From Gammaproteobacteria bacterium (GTDB lineage: Bacteria > Pseudomonadota > Gammaproteobacteria > Burkholderiales > Sulfuricellaceae), in contig JAHJGO010000011.1 of assembly GCA_018824405.1 (NCBI GenBank), positions 419,783 to 483,782 of the forward strand: DNA of 64,000 bases, given 5' to 3'. The notes beneath the pieces were generated by a model, which was not told the DNA's origin, made no database searches, and saw nothing but the letters and a program-made list of their open reading frames with translations. Positions within the stretch are counted from its first letter, which is position 1, and the number at the start of each line of letters is the position of its first letter. Below are positions 1-8,412 of the stretch, in pieces. The position numbers were made by a program, and so were the translations under genes.

Positions 1-31
1 TAAAGCCGCTGAAGAAAATCGGTGGGGTTGT

Positions 32-934
32 TCAGTGGTGCGAGCGTTGAAAATGACGCAGAAAGTGGCTCACTGCGATATAAGCGCCCACCCAGCCCAG
101 AATGGCAGAGAACCCCAGCAATGCAGCCGCATCGGCCAAGGCCAGACCTTCCAGCTGGAAATTTGAGCCATAGAGGTTGCTGAGTCTGGTTACGCTGAGA
201 TTCAATAACTGAGCGCCGAGAGTGATAATGCCCCAGCCTGCCAGGCCGCCAAGCAATCCCTGAAGTGCGCCGTGGTAAAGAAAAGGCAAGCGAATGAAAC
301 GGTCCGTGGCTCCGATAAGCTTGCTGACTTCAATTTCATCGAGTCGAGTGAGAATCTGTAAACGAATAATGTTTCCCATGCCGGCAACCAGGCCAAAAGC
401 CAGCAAGATGGCAAGCATGAAAGTCAGTTGCTGGCCGAGATCCAGCATGGCATTCAAACGCCTGGCCCAGGCCGAGTCGAGCTCCGCAGCTTCCACTCCC
501 GGCCACTGAGAAATTTCGAGGCGTAGTTTATCCAGCTGGTCGGCATCATTATCCCTGGCGGTAATGATAAAGGCGTCAGGCAGGGGGTTGTTCGGAAGCC
601 CGGCAGCGAGATCGCCGAGTCCGTTGCTGGCAGAAAGCTCCTTGAGTGCCTGGTCGCGGCCGACAAAACGAAAAGTTTTTATTTCGGCGTGGCGTTTGAG
701 TTTCTGCTCAATCTGGTTTTGTCCATTTTTGCCTGACTCCGGCTTTAGAAACAAGCTGATCTGAGCTTGCGTTTCGAGCGAACTGCTGGCTTGACCAAGG
801 TTTGATAGTAGCAAATAAAGTCCAGCTGGCAGACTGAGGGCGATGCCCATGACACTGATCGTTACCAGTGTTGCCAGCGGCGTGCTGACGAAACGTCCCA
901 GAGTTCCCATCAGGGTGCGCCAGTGGCGGCTCAT
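32..934 (-). CDS. ftsX: Cell-division ABC transporter permease FtsX
   Basis: Inner-membrane partner of FtsE; in the FtsEX complex it links ATP hydrolysis at the division septum to activation of periplasmic murein hydrolases. The 300-residue protein has one membrane segment near residues 20-45, a periplasmic domain, and three membrane segments in the C-terminal 140 residues, the normal FtsX topology and length. The ATG overlaps the ftsE stop by 4 nt (ATGA), so the two are translationally coupled. Identification rests on topology and the ftsE neighbour. The 31 nt beyond its stop hold nothing recognisable. Confidence 0.95.
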   Translation of the reverse strand: MSRHWRTLMGTLGRFVSTPLATLVTISVMGIALSLPAGLYLLLSNLGQASSSLETQAQISLFLKPESGKNGQNQIEQKLKRHAEIKTFRFVGRDQALKELSASNGLGDLAAGLPNNPLPDAFIITARDNDADQLDKLRLEISQWPGVEAAELDSAWARRLNAMLDLGQQLTFMLAILLAFGLVAGMGNIIRLQILTRLDEIEVSKLIGATDRFIRLPFLYHGALQGLLGGLAGWGIITLGAQLLNLSVTRLSNLYGSNFQLEGLALADAAALLGFSAILGWVGAYIAVSHFLRHFQRSHH

Positions 935-1584
935 GCTGTCAGGGCTCCATGCTGCAAATGCAAGGTGCGCTCGCCAAAACGCTCTATCAGGCGCTCGTCA
1001 TGGGTAACGATGATTACGGTGACTCCGACCTGATTGAATGACTTGAACATTTCAAAAATCTCGCTGGCGTAAGCGCTGTCAAGATTGCCTGTAGGCTCGT
1101 CCGCCAGAAGGATGGAGGGACGGTGGACAATCGCGCGGGCAATACACAGGCGTTGCTGCTCACCGCCGGAAAGCGCAATCGGCATGGCCTTCTCGCGTTC
1201 CAGCAGTCCGACCTTGTCAAGAGCGGCGCGCGCACGCTTGCCGGCTTCGTTACGATCAAAACCGGTAATTTCGAGCGGCAGCATGACGTTGTTGAACACA
1301 TTGCGGTCGTAGAGCAGCTTGTGATCCTGGAAAATCAGGCCGAAATTGCGGCGCAGAAATGGCACTGCCGCGGGACGCAATTGGCTCAGATTCTGTCCGT
1401 TGATAATGATGCTGCCACTGCTGGGCGGCTCGATGGCCGCAATCAGATTGAGCAAGGTGCTCTTGCCCGCGCCGGAATGGCCGGTGACGAACACCATCTC
1501 GCCTTTTTCGATGGAGAAGCTGATGTCCTTGAGTGCTTCGTAGCCACCGGGGTAGCGCTTGCATACCTGGCTCAGGGTGATCAT
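931..1584 (-). CDS. ftsE: Cell-division ATP-binding protein FtsE
   Basis: Cytoplasmic ABC ATPase that pairs with FtsX at the divisome. The 217 residues carry Walker A GHSGAGKS (about residue 35), the ABC signature LSGGEQQR, and Walker [13 protein letters not shown], followed by the switch histidine in VTHD. Length is normal for FtsE (about 220). It is the first gene of the ftsE-ftsX pair. A 38-nt gap separates it from the trpE stop upstream, so whether it shares the rpe-trpE transcript is not visible. Confidence 0.96.
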   Translation of the reverse strand: MITLSQVCKRYPGGYEALKDISFSIEKGEMVFVTGHSGAGKSTLLNLIAAIEPPSSGSIIINGQNLSQLRPAAVPFLRRNFGLIFQDHKLLYDRNVFNNVMLPLEITGFDRNEAGKRARAALDKVGLLEREKAMPIALSGGEQQRLCIARAIVHRPSILLADEPTGNLDSAYASEIFEMFKSFNQVGVTVIIVTHDERLIERFGERTLHLQHGALTA

Positions 1585-1622
1585 GCGGCGATTCTAGCCA
1601 TCGACCGTGCCGCATTGGTAAA

Positions 1623-3098
1623 TCATATTTCTTCTGCGTCCAGTCCGTTCAGCGCCAGTTCGGCTGCCCGTAGCACGGCACGCGCCTTGTTGCGGGTTTC
1701 TTCCCATTCGCTTTGCGGCACGGAATCAGCCACCACTCCGGCACCGGCCTGCACGAACAGGGTGCCGTCCTTGATCACGGCGGTGCGAATCGCAATCGCT
1801 AGATCCATGTCGCCGTTGTACCCGAGATATCCTACTGCACCGCCATAGATACCGCGTTTGGTCGGTTCCAGTTCGTCGATGATTTCCATGGCGCGCACCT
1901 TCGGGGCACCGGACAAAGTACCTGCGGGGAAGGTTGCACGCAGCACATCCAGTGCCGAGACACCCGGCTTGCGCTGTCCTTCGACATTGGAAACGATGTG
2001 CATCACGTGCGAATAACGCTCAATCACCATTTTTTCAGACACCAGCACCGTACCCGTTTCCGCGACACGGCCCACATCGTTGCGTCCGAGGTCCATCAGC
2101 ATCAGGTGCTCGGCAAGTTCCTTAGGGTCGTTGAGCAGATCGGTCGCCAGGGTTTCATCCTCTTCGCGGGTCTTGCCGCGCGGACGGGTGCCTGCAATCG
2201 GGCGCACGGTAACGGTATCGGCTTCAAGTTGCACCAGAATCTCCGGCGAGGCGCCGACCACATGATGGTCGCCCATGTCGTAGTAAAACATGTAGGGAGA
2301 AGGATTCAGGGTGCGTAGTGCCCGGTACAGGGAAAGTGGAGAAGCGGCATAGGGCTGGCTCATGCGTTGAGACACCACCACCTGCATGATGTCGCCATCG
2401 AAAATATAGCGCTTGGATTTCTCCACTGCGGCCTTGAATGCTTCCTCGCCAAACTCGGAAGTGGCTTGCTGAGGTGCGGCAACTGCCGAATCGGGGATGT
2501 TCACTGGACGGCGCAGCTGAATGCGCAGCTCAGCAAGCCGTTTCTGAGCCTCGGCAAAGGCATCGGGCTGGCCCGGATCGGCGTACACGATCAGATAGAT
2601 CTTGCCGGAAAGGCTGTCCATCACCGCCAGTTCATCAGACAGCAGCAGCAGGATGTCCGGTGCGCCAATGACGTCCGGCTTGGCTGTGTTGGCCAGCTTT
2701 TTTTCGACATAGCGAATGGTGTCGTAGCCAAAGTAACCGGCCAGTCCACCGGAAAAACGTGGCTGACCGGGGCGCATGGCGACCTTGAGGCGGGCCATGT
2801 ATTCCTGGATGAATTGCAGTGGGTCGGCGTTTTCGACGCTTTCCAGAATGGCGTGATCGCTTTCAACCGTGACCTGCTTGCCGCGTACAACAATCCGGGT
2901 CTTGGCCGGCAGTCCGATGAAGGAGTAGCGCCCGAAGCGTTCGCCGCCCTCTACCGATTCAAGCAGGTAGGAGTAGGGTCGATTGGCCAGCTTCAGGTAG
3001 AGCGAAAGCGGAGTGTCGAGGTCGGCCAGCGTTTCCAGCGTGAGCGGGATGCGATTGTAGCCTTCTGCGGCAAGACGATTGAATTCCAGTTCGGTCAT
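1623..3098 (-). CDS. trpE: Anthranilate synthase component I
   Basis: Converts chorismate to anthranilate, the first committed step of tryptophan synthesis, using ammonia from TrpG. The 491 residues include the N-terminal LLES element that forms the tryptophan feedback site (about residue 45), the chorismate-binding GTRPRG segment, [10 protein letters not shown], and the C-terminal [13 protein letters not shown] and [11 protein letters not shown] motifs. The feedback element separates it from PabB-like paralogues. It lies 118 nt downstream of gph in the order rpe-lipoprotein-gph-trpE, a betaproteobacterial arrangement. No trpG or trpD is seen in the window. Confidence 0.96.
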   Translation of the reverse strand: MTELEFNRLAAEGYNRIPLTLETLADLDTPLSLYLKLANRPYSYLLESVEGGERFGRYSFIGLPAKTRIVVRGKQVTVESDHAILESVENADPLQFIQEYMARLKVAMRPGQPRFSGGLAGYFGYDTIRYVEKKLANTAKPDVIGAPDILLLLSDELAVMDSLSGKIYLIVYADPGQPDAFAEAQKRLAELRIQLRRPVNIPDSAVAAPQQATSEFGEEAFKAAVEKSKRYIFDGDIMQVVVSQRMSQPYAASPLSLYRALRTLNPSPYMFYYDMGDHHVVGASPEILVQLEADTVTVRPIAGTRPRGKTREEDETLATDLLNDPKELAEHLMLMDLGRNDVGRVAETGTVLVSEKMVIERYSHVMHIVSNVEGQRKPGVSALDVLRATFPAGTLSGAPKVRAMEIIDELEPTKRGIYGGAVGYLGYNGDMDLAIAIRTAVIKDGTLFVQAGAGVVADSVPQSEWEETRNKARAVLRAAELALNGLDAEEI

Positions 3099-3216
3099 GA
3101 TTTTGATTCCATAAGTTTTACTAAAAAGGGGAAAGGCGGGCGCTGCTTATTGCCAGGCACGCCATCGCCAGAAAAATCCGGCCCTTTTCAGTTCAACTTG
3201 CTGTTTATTCATGACT

Positions 3217-3906
3217 TCAGATTTTCACCATCAGTTTGGTGGCTTCCAGCAGGCTGGGGACCACGGCGTCGAGGTCCAGCTCTTCCACACTGCGCCCACG
3301 GTTGTAGCCATAGGGCACGCAGAATACATGACTGCCTGCCGCACGTGCAGCCTGGGTGTCATTGAGAGAATCGCCGATCAGCAGCAATTCAGAAGCTTCA
3401 ATGCCGAAATGTTTGCAGGCGTGCTGCAACGGCATGGGGTCAGGTTTGCGTTTGGGCAGTGTGTCGCCAGAAAGAATCAATTCGAAATAGTCAAACAGGC
3501 CGGTGTCTTTGAGCAGTGGAACGGTAAACTTTTCAGCCTTGTTGGTGATGCAGGCGAGGCGAAATCCTGCGGCTTTCATCGCTTCCAGGCCCTCTACCAC
3601 ACCCGGAAATGGCCGGCTTTCGCGGCTGACCACTTCAGCATAGTGCTTTTCATAAATCGGCAAGGCCTTGGCAAATAAGGCAGGATCAGGATTCGCATCC
3701 ATATCACGGGTAAGCACTCGCTTGACCAGACGGGAAACGCCGTTGCCGATATAGGTCGTGACGGTCGCTAATTCTACCGGGGGCAGGGCAAGTTCCGCTG
3801 CCATGCGGGTAGCTGCCTCGGCCAGATCGGGCGCGGTGTTGAGCAGCGTACCGTCCAGGTCGATGACGACAGCCTTGAGGCGGAGGGGAAAAGTAGGTTT
3901 TGTCAT
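3217..3906 (-). CDS. gph: Phosphoglycolate phosphatase
   Basis: HAD-superfamily phosphatase that hydrolyses 2-phosphoglycolate, the product of RuBisCO oxygenase activity and of DNA 3'-end repair. The 229-residue protein shows HAD motif I IDLDGTLLNT near residue 16, a motif II threonine in ITNKAEK, the motif III lysine in KRKPDP, and motif IV GDSLNDTQAA. Its start lies 5 nt from the stop of the small lipoprotein gene, which follows rpe. The function makes sense in a cell that also carries cbbM in this window, though the locus is shared by non-autotrophs too. Confidence 0.93.
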   Translation of the reverse strand: MTKPTFPLRLKAVVIDLDGTLLNTAPDLAEAATRMAAELALPPVELATVTTYIGNGVSRLVKRVLTRDMDANPDPALFAKALPIYEKHYAEVVSRESRPFPGVVEGLEAMKAAGFRLACITNKAEKFTVPLLKDTGLFDYFELILSGDTLPKRKPDPMPLQHACKHFGIEASELLLIGDSLNDTQAARAAGSHVFCVPYGYNRGRSVEELDLDAVVPSLLEATKLMVKI

Positions 3907-3911
3907 GTATT

Positions 3912-4265
3912 TCAGTGCTTTTCAGGTTGTTCAGTGGCGGGCTGCGCTTCTTCGGACGCTGCCTGATCACCCTCGGGTTTGCTCTCTCCCTCACCTTGAG
4001 TCGCCGCATCACCAGTCGTTTGGTCTGCGCTGGGGTGGAGATTGGGGTTTTTCTCCTTGTCGGCACGTTTCCAGCCTTCAAGAATGGACGTAGGGGTGTA
4101 GGTGCTGTTTTCCTTCATGCAGTCTTCGGGTAATTTATCCGATAGCCGGCAGGCGTAACCAATCGACTCGCCATCCTTGCCCTTGTCGCCTCCGCTCAAC
4201 AATTCGCAACCGGCCAGCGGCAGGGCCGCGGCCAGCAACAAGAGTGAAGCAATACGCCTTGACAT
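3912..4265 (-). CDS. Small lipoprotein, function unknown
   Basis: A 117-residue protein with a lipoprotein signal peptide: MSRRIAS, a hydrophobic stretch, then lipobox LAGC with the lipidated Cys at residue 20. The mature part contains two further cysteines (about 39 and 49, possibly a disulfide) and an acidic, Ala/Glu/Pro-rich low-complexity tail from residue 75. I place the start at the ATG at 4265 and not at an upstream in-frame ATG, because the upstream codons translate the end of rpe in another frame. It sits between rpe and gph (10 and 5 nt gaps) and is almost certainly co-transcribed. I do not recognise the family. Confidence 0.75.
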   Translation of the reverse strand: MSRRIASLLLLAAALPLAGCELLSGGDKGKDGESIGYACRLSDKLPEDCMKENSTYTPTSILEGWKRADKEKNPNLHPSADQTTGDAATQGEGESKPEGDQAASEEAQPATEQPEKH

Positions 4266-4275
4266 GACGAGAAGG

Positions 4276-4962
4276 TTAAACCTTTGCCAGTTCGGCTCGC
4301 ATCGCGGCGATGACCGAGTTGTAGCGGTGCGGATCGCTGTCCTTGGCTGCGCCGAATACGGCGGAACCGGCCACGAAAGTGTCCACGCCTGACCTTGCAA
4401 CTTCAAGAATATTGCCAGGACCAACGCCGCCGTCGATTTCCAGGCTGATGTCGAGGCCCTTGGCATCAATCATCTGGCGTACCTTGCGAGCCTTGTCGAG
4501 CACGTAGGGAATGAATTTCTGGCCGCCGAATCCGGGGTTGACCGACATCAGCAGCACCATGTCAAGCTTGTCCAGGGTGTATTCCAGGATATCCAGTGGC
4601 GTAGCCGGATTGAACACCAGTCCGGCCTTGCAGCCATTTTCCTTGATCAGGCCAATAGTGCGGTCGATGTGCTCGGAAGCCTCAGGGTGGAAAGTGATGT
4701 AGGTGGCGCCAGCCTTGGCGAAATCAGGGATGATGCGATCCACCGGCTTGACCATCAGGTGCACGTCGATCGGCGCGGTCACGCCGTGTTTGCGCAGGGC
4801 TTCGCATACCAGCGGGCCAATAGTCAGATTGGGCACATAATGGTTGTCCATTACGTCGAAGTGAACGATGTCTGCTCCGGCAGCAAGCACATCGTCAACG
4901 TCCTTGCCGAGGTTGGCGAAGTTGGCTGAGAGGATGCTGGGCGCAATACGGTATTGAGGCAT
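4276..4962 (-). CDS. rpe: Ribulose-phosphate 3-epimerase
   Basis: Interconverts ribulose-5-phosphate and xylulose-5-phosphate in the pentose phosphate and Calvin cycles. The 228-residue TIM barrel carries the family landmarks [14 protein letters not shown] at the N terminus, the metal and active-site segments [15 protein letters not shown] and DVHLMV, and [12 protein letters not shown] with the catalytic Asp later in LEIDGGVG. Length is typical. It is the first gene of the rpe-lipoprotein-gph-trpE unit, preceded by 138 nt of non-coding DNA. Confidence 0.96.
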   Translation of the reverse strand: MPQYRIAPSILSANFANLGKDVDDVLAAGADIVHFDVMDNHYVPNLTIGPLVCEALRKHGVTAPIDVHLMVKPVDRIIPDFAKAGATYITFHPEASEHIDRTIGLIKENGCKAGLVFNPATPLDILEYTLDKLDMVLLMSVNPGFGGQKFIPYVLDKARKVRQMIDAKGLDISLEIDGGVGPGNILEVARSGVDTFVAGSAVFGAAKDSDPHRYNSVIAAMRAELAKV

Positions 4963-5100
4963 GGCGATTCCTTAAAGAAACGGGAAAACTACTATTTTAA
5001 CCCTAATTCGTCTCGCCAGGGCAAGGGCAGCGCAATGCGCAGTGCTCGCCATGTTCAACGAGTACTCGAACCCATTGCCACTGGAGATAAGCCGACAAAT

Positions 5101-5775
5101 TCATGATGCCGTGTCTTTAAGCAATTTGCGCTGAAATGCGTAAAACGAGTTGGCAACGGCAGATGCTTCCCCCAGCGTGAGTGTTTGCCGCAAGGTGTTG
5201 CTGTGTAGTGGCAGCACAAAGCGGATGCCGGGTGCCAGGTCCAGGGCGTAGCGGTTGATATTGCTGGCCACTTTCTGAAAGGCGACAACTGCCGCACCGG
5301 TTTCCTCCGGGAGTAGTTCACCGTTCTCTGTCAGTGCAAAGCGAATGGTTTCGCCGCTCATGGCGCACCGGGTTTCGATTCTGGCGGGTGCGTTGAGCAT
5401 GCGGGGCAAGGCAAGTGCATCCAGCGCGGACAGGGCATGCAGTGTCTCGTGGGGAAAGTGGACCTGGATGTCGGTCGGCGTGGCGCAGAACGGCGGGCAG
5501 CCAATATGCTCGTTGACAATGAATATCGCGTCCAGCGCGACTAGCTCGTCCAGCGACCCGGGGTCGAAACCGGTTGTTAGCGGTGCAGTGCCGGTCTGCA
5601 CCCAGCGCAATAGTATCGCCAGGTAGGTTTCGCGCGTGTCATCGCACGCTTCTTTGCCGATGCGACGTTCCAGAGGAAAGGCGCGATGCAGTCCCATGAG
5701 TGCGGCAATGATGGCTTGTGAATTGGCGTTGAGTTGCGGTTTATGCGGCAATTTCTGGTCCTGTCCTGGTTGCAA
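5101..5775 (-). CDS. MerB-fold (alkylmercury lyase-like) protein lacking catalytic cysteines
   Basis: A 224-residue protein whose residues 106-150 line up with the core of organomercurial lyase MerB: the MerB segment around C96-A-L-D99 corresponds to S116-A-L-D119 here, and the structural cysteine of ARVSSHC corresponds to C137 in ARIETRC. The catalytic C96 is therefore Ser. The second catalytic pair (C159/C160 of MerB) has no counterpart: the C-terminal 60 residues contain no Cys. A CPPFC pair lies at 93-97. By sequence it should not cleave C-Hg bonds. The reading frame opens with TTG and no good Shine-Dalgarno, so the start is uncertain (Met27 is an alternative). It follows the NYN gene by 11 nt. 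The alignment is from memory. Confidence 0.6.
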   Translation of the reverse strand: MQPGQDQKLPHKPQLNANSQAIIAALMGLHRAFPLERRIGKEACDDTRETYLAILLRWVQTGTAPLTTGFDPGSLDELVALDAIFIVNEHIGCPPFCATPTDIQVHFPHETLHALSALDALALPRMLNAPARIETRCAMSGETIRFALTENGELLPEETGAAVVAFQKVASNINRYALDLAPGIRFVLPLHSNTLRQTLTLGEASAVANSFYAFQRKLLKDTAS

Positions 5776-5786
5776 GAATGAAGGGC

Positions 5787-6632
5787 TTAATATTCCGGGT
5801 TGAAATTCCTGATGATGACGCCACCCGACTTTTCGTCGTGTTCCACCTCCAGCAGTTTGCGTGTTGCGGCTTCATCCAGCAGTTTGCTGAACGAGGAAAA
5901 TCCGTAGTAACTTTCGTTGAAGCCCGGTTTGCGCCGCTTGAGCGCCTGCTTGACCATCGAGCCCCAGATTTTTTCTTCTTCCCCCCGTTCCAGAAAAAGG
6001 GCTTCCACAGTGCTCATCACCAGATCGAGGGCTTCCTGCGTCTTGTCGTTTTCTTCCTTGGGCGGGGTTTTGGGTGCGGTCTCGGCGGCACCCTTGGTGG
6101 CGGGTTTTTTCTTGACGCGGGTTTTGGCTTTTTCGGCTTTCTTCTCCGTTTCCCTGACCAGATCGTCGTAGTAGATAAATTCGTCGCAGTTGGCGATCAG
6201 AAGGTCGGAGGTGGAGTTTTTTACGCCTACGCCGATGACCGTTTTGTTGTTCTCGCGCAACTTGCTCACCAGCGGCGAAAAATCCGAATCTCCGCTGATG
6301 ATGACGAAAGTATCGACATGCGATTTGGTGTAGCAGAGGTCGAGCGCGTCCACTACCATGCGGATATCGGCAGAGTTTTTGCCCGACTGCCTCACGTGGG
6401 GAATCTCGATCAGTTCGAATGCCGCTTCGTGCATGGATGCCTTGAACTCCTTGTAGCGCTCCCAGTCGCAGTAGGCCTTTTTCACTACAATGCTGCCCTT
6501 GAGTAACAATCGCTCCAGCACCTTGCGGATGTCGAATTTCTGCGCAGGTTTGGCGTCGCGTACGCCCAGGGCGACGTTCTCGAAGTCGCAATATAACGCC
6601 ATGTTGCGGGTTTTTTCGGGGATCAGCGGCAT
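5787..6632 (-). CDS. NYN (PIN-like) domain protein with C-terminal LOTUS/OST-HTH domain
   Basis: A 281-residue protein in two parts. Residues 10-160 form a NYN/LabA-type PIN-like nuclease fold: ALYCDFENVALG (acidic residue D16), the SADIRMVVDALD segment, and the diagnostic SGDSDFSPLV near 113-122. A Lys/Ala/Pro-rich linker (160-200) leads to residues 200-275, which look like a LOTUS/OST-HTH RNA-binding domain (DLVMSTVEALFLERG, then GFSSFSKLLDEA). It probably binds or cuts RNA. The ATG at 6632 is chosen over an upstream start because the NYN strand begins right after it and the upstream codons are the antisense of the divergent gene. It is divergent from the DUF1415 gene, 103 nt away. Confidence 0.82.
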   Translation of the reverse strand: MPLIPEKTRNMALYCDFENVALGVRDAKPAQKFDIRKVLERLLLKGSIVVKKAYCDWERYKEFKASMHEAAFELIEIPHVRQSGKNSADIRMVVDALDLCYTKSHVDTFVIISGDSDFSPLVSKLRENNKTVIGVGVKNSTSDLLIANCDEFIYYDDLVRETEKKAEKAKTRVKKKPATKGAAETAPKTPPKEENDKTQEALDLVMSTVEALFLERGEEEKIWGSMVKQALKRRKPGFNESYYGFSSFSKLLDEAATRKLLEVEHDEKSGGVIIRNFNPEY

Positions 6633-6735
6633 GACGGACTCCAGAGGTGATGTGCCATGGGATGATAGTATCGGTGTGAATGCGAAAACTGCAAGTGCGA
6701 AATCCATCGCCTGCGGATGTCTGAATGAGGGTTTG

Positions 6736-7305
6736 ATGATGGAGAAGGATGAAGTGATTACAGCCACCCGCTTGTGGGTGGAGAAGGCGGTGATCGGACT
6801 CAATCTGTGCCCGTTTGCGAAAGCGGTGTATGTGAAAAATCAGGTGCGTTTCGTGGTCAGCGAAGCCAGGCATGTGGATGGTTTTCTGGAAGACCTGGAC
6901 CGGGAACTGGATTTTCTCGCCGCTGCCGATCCGGCTGAAACCGACACCACCTTGCTGGTCCACCCGACCTTATTACCGGATTTCCTGGAGTTCAACGATT
7001 TTATGGTGATGGCCGAGGGGGCTGTGGGCGAACATGGATTGGAGGGCGTCATCCAGATTGCCAGTTTTCACCCGGCATACCAGTTTGCCGACACAGAACC
7101 GGACGATATCGGCAACTACACCAACCGAGCCCCCTTTCCTACCCTGCATCTGATCCGGGAGGAGAGCCTTTCCCGTGCTGTCGATTCCTTTCCGGATGTT
7201 GACGGCATTTATGAACGCAATATCGAGACGCTGAAAAAACTGGGGCTGAGCGGCTGGCAGGCCCTGGGTTTGTCAAACACCAAGTCCGCTAAGCCTGGTT
7301 CCTGA
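6736..7305 (+). CDS. DUF1415 family protein
   Basis: A 189-residue cytoplasmic protein matching the DUF1415 family: a conserved N-terminal WVEKAVIGLNLCPFAKAV segment with one Cys, then VIQIASFHPAYQFAD, and NRAPFPTLHLIREESL. No signal peptide or membrane segment. The family is common in proteobacteria and has no assigned biochemical role that I know of. The start is the first of two adjacent ATGs (6736 and 6739), downstream of GAGGG. It is divergent from the NYN gene and convergent, with a 4-nt gap, on the small gene that follows. Confidence 0.85.
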   Translation: MMEKDEVITATRLWVEKAVIGLNLCPFAKAVYVKNQVRFVVSEARHVDGFLEDLDRELDFLAAADPAETDTTLLVHPTLLPDFLEFNDFMVMAEGAVGEHGLEGVIQIASFHPAYQFADTEPDDIGNYTNRAPFPTLHLIREESLSRAVDSFPDVDGIYERNIETLKKLGLSGWQALGLSNTKSAKPGS

Positions 7306-7309
7306 AAGG

Positions 7310-7465
7310 TCAGTCGGAAGCGTCTGGCTGGTCGGCTTGGGGCGCTACAGGTTCATCATCCTGGCTGCCGTCCGGGGCATTTTTGCGCTGCTGCTTTTCT
7401 TCTTTTTTCTGTTTCTTGGCCAGTTCTTTCTGGCGTTTCTCATATGAGTAATTGGGCTTTGCCAT
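7310..7465 (-). CDS. Small highly charged conserved-looking protein
   Basis: A 51-residue reading frame starting ATG at 7465. It begins MAKPNYSYEKRQKELAKKQ, is strongly Lys/Glu/Gln-rich for 28 residues (predicted single helix), then turns acidic and Pro-rich (residues 30-51). There are no Cys residues and no membrane segment. The pattern is one I have seen in small uncharacterised betaproteobacterial proteins, but I cannot name a family. The frame is closed, has a sensible amino-acid composition, and fills the space between the DUF1415 stop and lgt, which lies 98 nt upstream on the same strand. I think it is real but untested. Confidence 0.6.
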   Translation of the reverse strand: MAKPNYSYEKRQKELAKKQKKEEKQQRKNAPDGSQDDEPVAPQADQPDASD

Positions 7466-7563
7466 GTGTGCTCCTGTTCTGTGCTGGATGTCTCTTTAGG
7501 GTAACCCAGGCACAGCAAAAATGATATTAATGAGGCTTGCTTGCTCCCTGCGAGAGTCCCTGA

Positions 7564-8349
7564 TTATGGTCGAGAATGATAGACCCAGCGCAGCATGGCA
7601 ATACCGGCAAGTATCATGGGCAACGATAGCCATTGGCCCATGGAGAGTCCGAGGCTCAGCAGGCCGAGGAAATTGTCCGGTTCGCGGGCAAATTCCGCCA
7701 GGAAACGGAAGGCGCCATAGCCGATCAGGAACAGGCCAGAAATTGCTCCAGCCGGGCGCGGTTTGGCAGAAAACCACCACAGCAGGGCGAATAGCGCCAG
7801 TCCTTCAAGAGCGAACTGATACAGTTGCGAGGGGTGGCGCGCAATGCCATCCCCGGCCTGGGGAAAGATCACTCCCCATGAAATATCGGTGGGACGCCCC
7901 CACAATTCACCGTTGATGAAATTGCCGATACGCCCGGCGCCCAGTCCCAGCGGTACCAGCGGCGCGATGAAGTCGGTCACGGCCAGCCAGGATTTGCCGC
8001 TCTTGCGCGAAAATAACCACATCGCCACCAGCACTCCTAGAAAACCGCCGTGGAAGGACATTCCGCCCTGCCATACGGCAAAAATTTCCAACGGATGCTG
8101 CAGGTAGTAGGCAGCCTTGTAAAAAACGATATAGCCCAGTCGCCCGCCCAGCACTACGCCCAGCACGCCATAAAACAGCAGGTCGTCAAGCTCGCGCTTG
8201 TGCCAGCCCAGATCGGGGCTGGTGCGCATGCGATAGCGACCGAGCCCTAAAAACAGGGCGAAGGCGGTGAGATACATCAGGCCGTACCAGCGAATGGCCA
8301 AGGGGCCGATCTGGAAAGCAACAGGGTCGAACTGGGGATGGATGAGCAT
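7564..8349 (-). CDS. lgt: Prolipoprotein diacylglyceryl transferase
   Basis: Inner-membrane enzyme that transfers diacylglyceryl from phosphatidylglycerol to the lipobox cysteine of prolipoproteins, the first step of lipoprotein maturation. The 261-residue protein has about seven membrane segments, the [11 protein letters not shown] motif (residues 95-105) with the essential His, and the Lgt signature [16 protein letters not shown] (139-154). The open frame runs on upstream for a further 640 codons, antisense to ilvD. The true start is the ATG at 8349, giving the normal Lgt length and N terminus. It is divergent from ilvD, whose -35 element touches this start codon. Confidence 0.95.
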   Translation of the reverse strand: MLIHPQFDPVAFQIGPLAIRWYGLMYLTAFALFLGLGRYRMRTSPDLGWHKRELDDLLFYGVLGVVLGGRLGYIVFYKAAYYLQHPLEIFAVWQGGMSFHGGFLGVLVAMWLFSRKSGKSWLAVTDFIAPLVPLGLGAGRIGNFINGELWGRPTDISWGVIFPQAGDGIARHPSQLYQFALEGLALFALLWWFSAKPRPAGAISGLFLIGYGAFRFLAEFAREPDNFLGLLSLGLSMGQWLSLPMILAGIAMLRWVYHSRP

Positions 8350-8376
8350 TGAGGGCCGGAATAATTCGGTTAGAAT
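8349..8376 (+). promoter_or_regulatory. Candidate sigma-70 promoter of ilvD
   Basis: TTGAGG (8349-8354) and TAGAAT (8371-8376) are separated by 16 nt, a good match to -35 and -10 boxes. Transcription would start about 30 nt before the ilvD ATG. The -35 box overlaps the start codon of divergent lgt. Prediction by eye only. Confidence 0.45.
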
Positions 8377-8412
8377 GCGGGAATTATACGTGTTTTTATC
8401 TGGAGTCCCGCG

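Noticed and set aside
5101-5775. Annotation as a functional organomercurial lyase (merB)
   Set aside because: The two catalytic cysteines are not present and no mer operon genes are adjacent.
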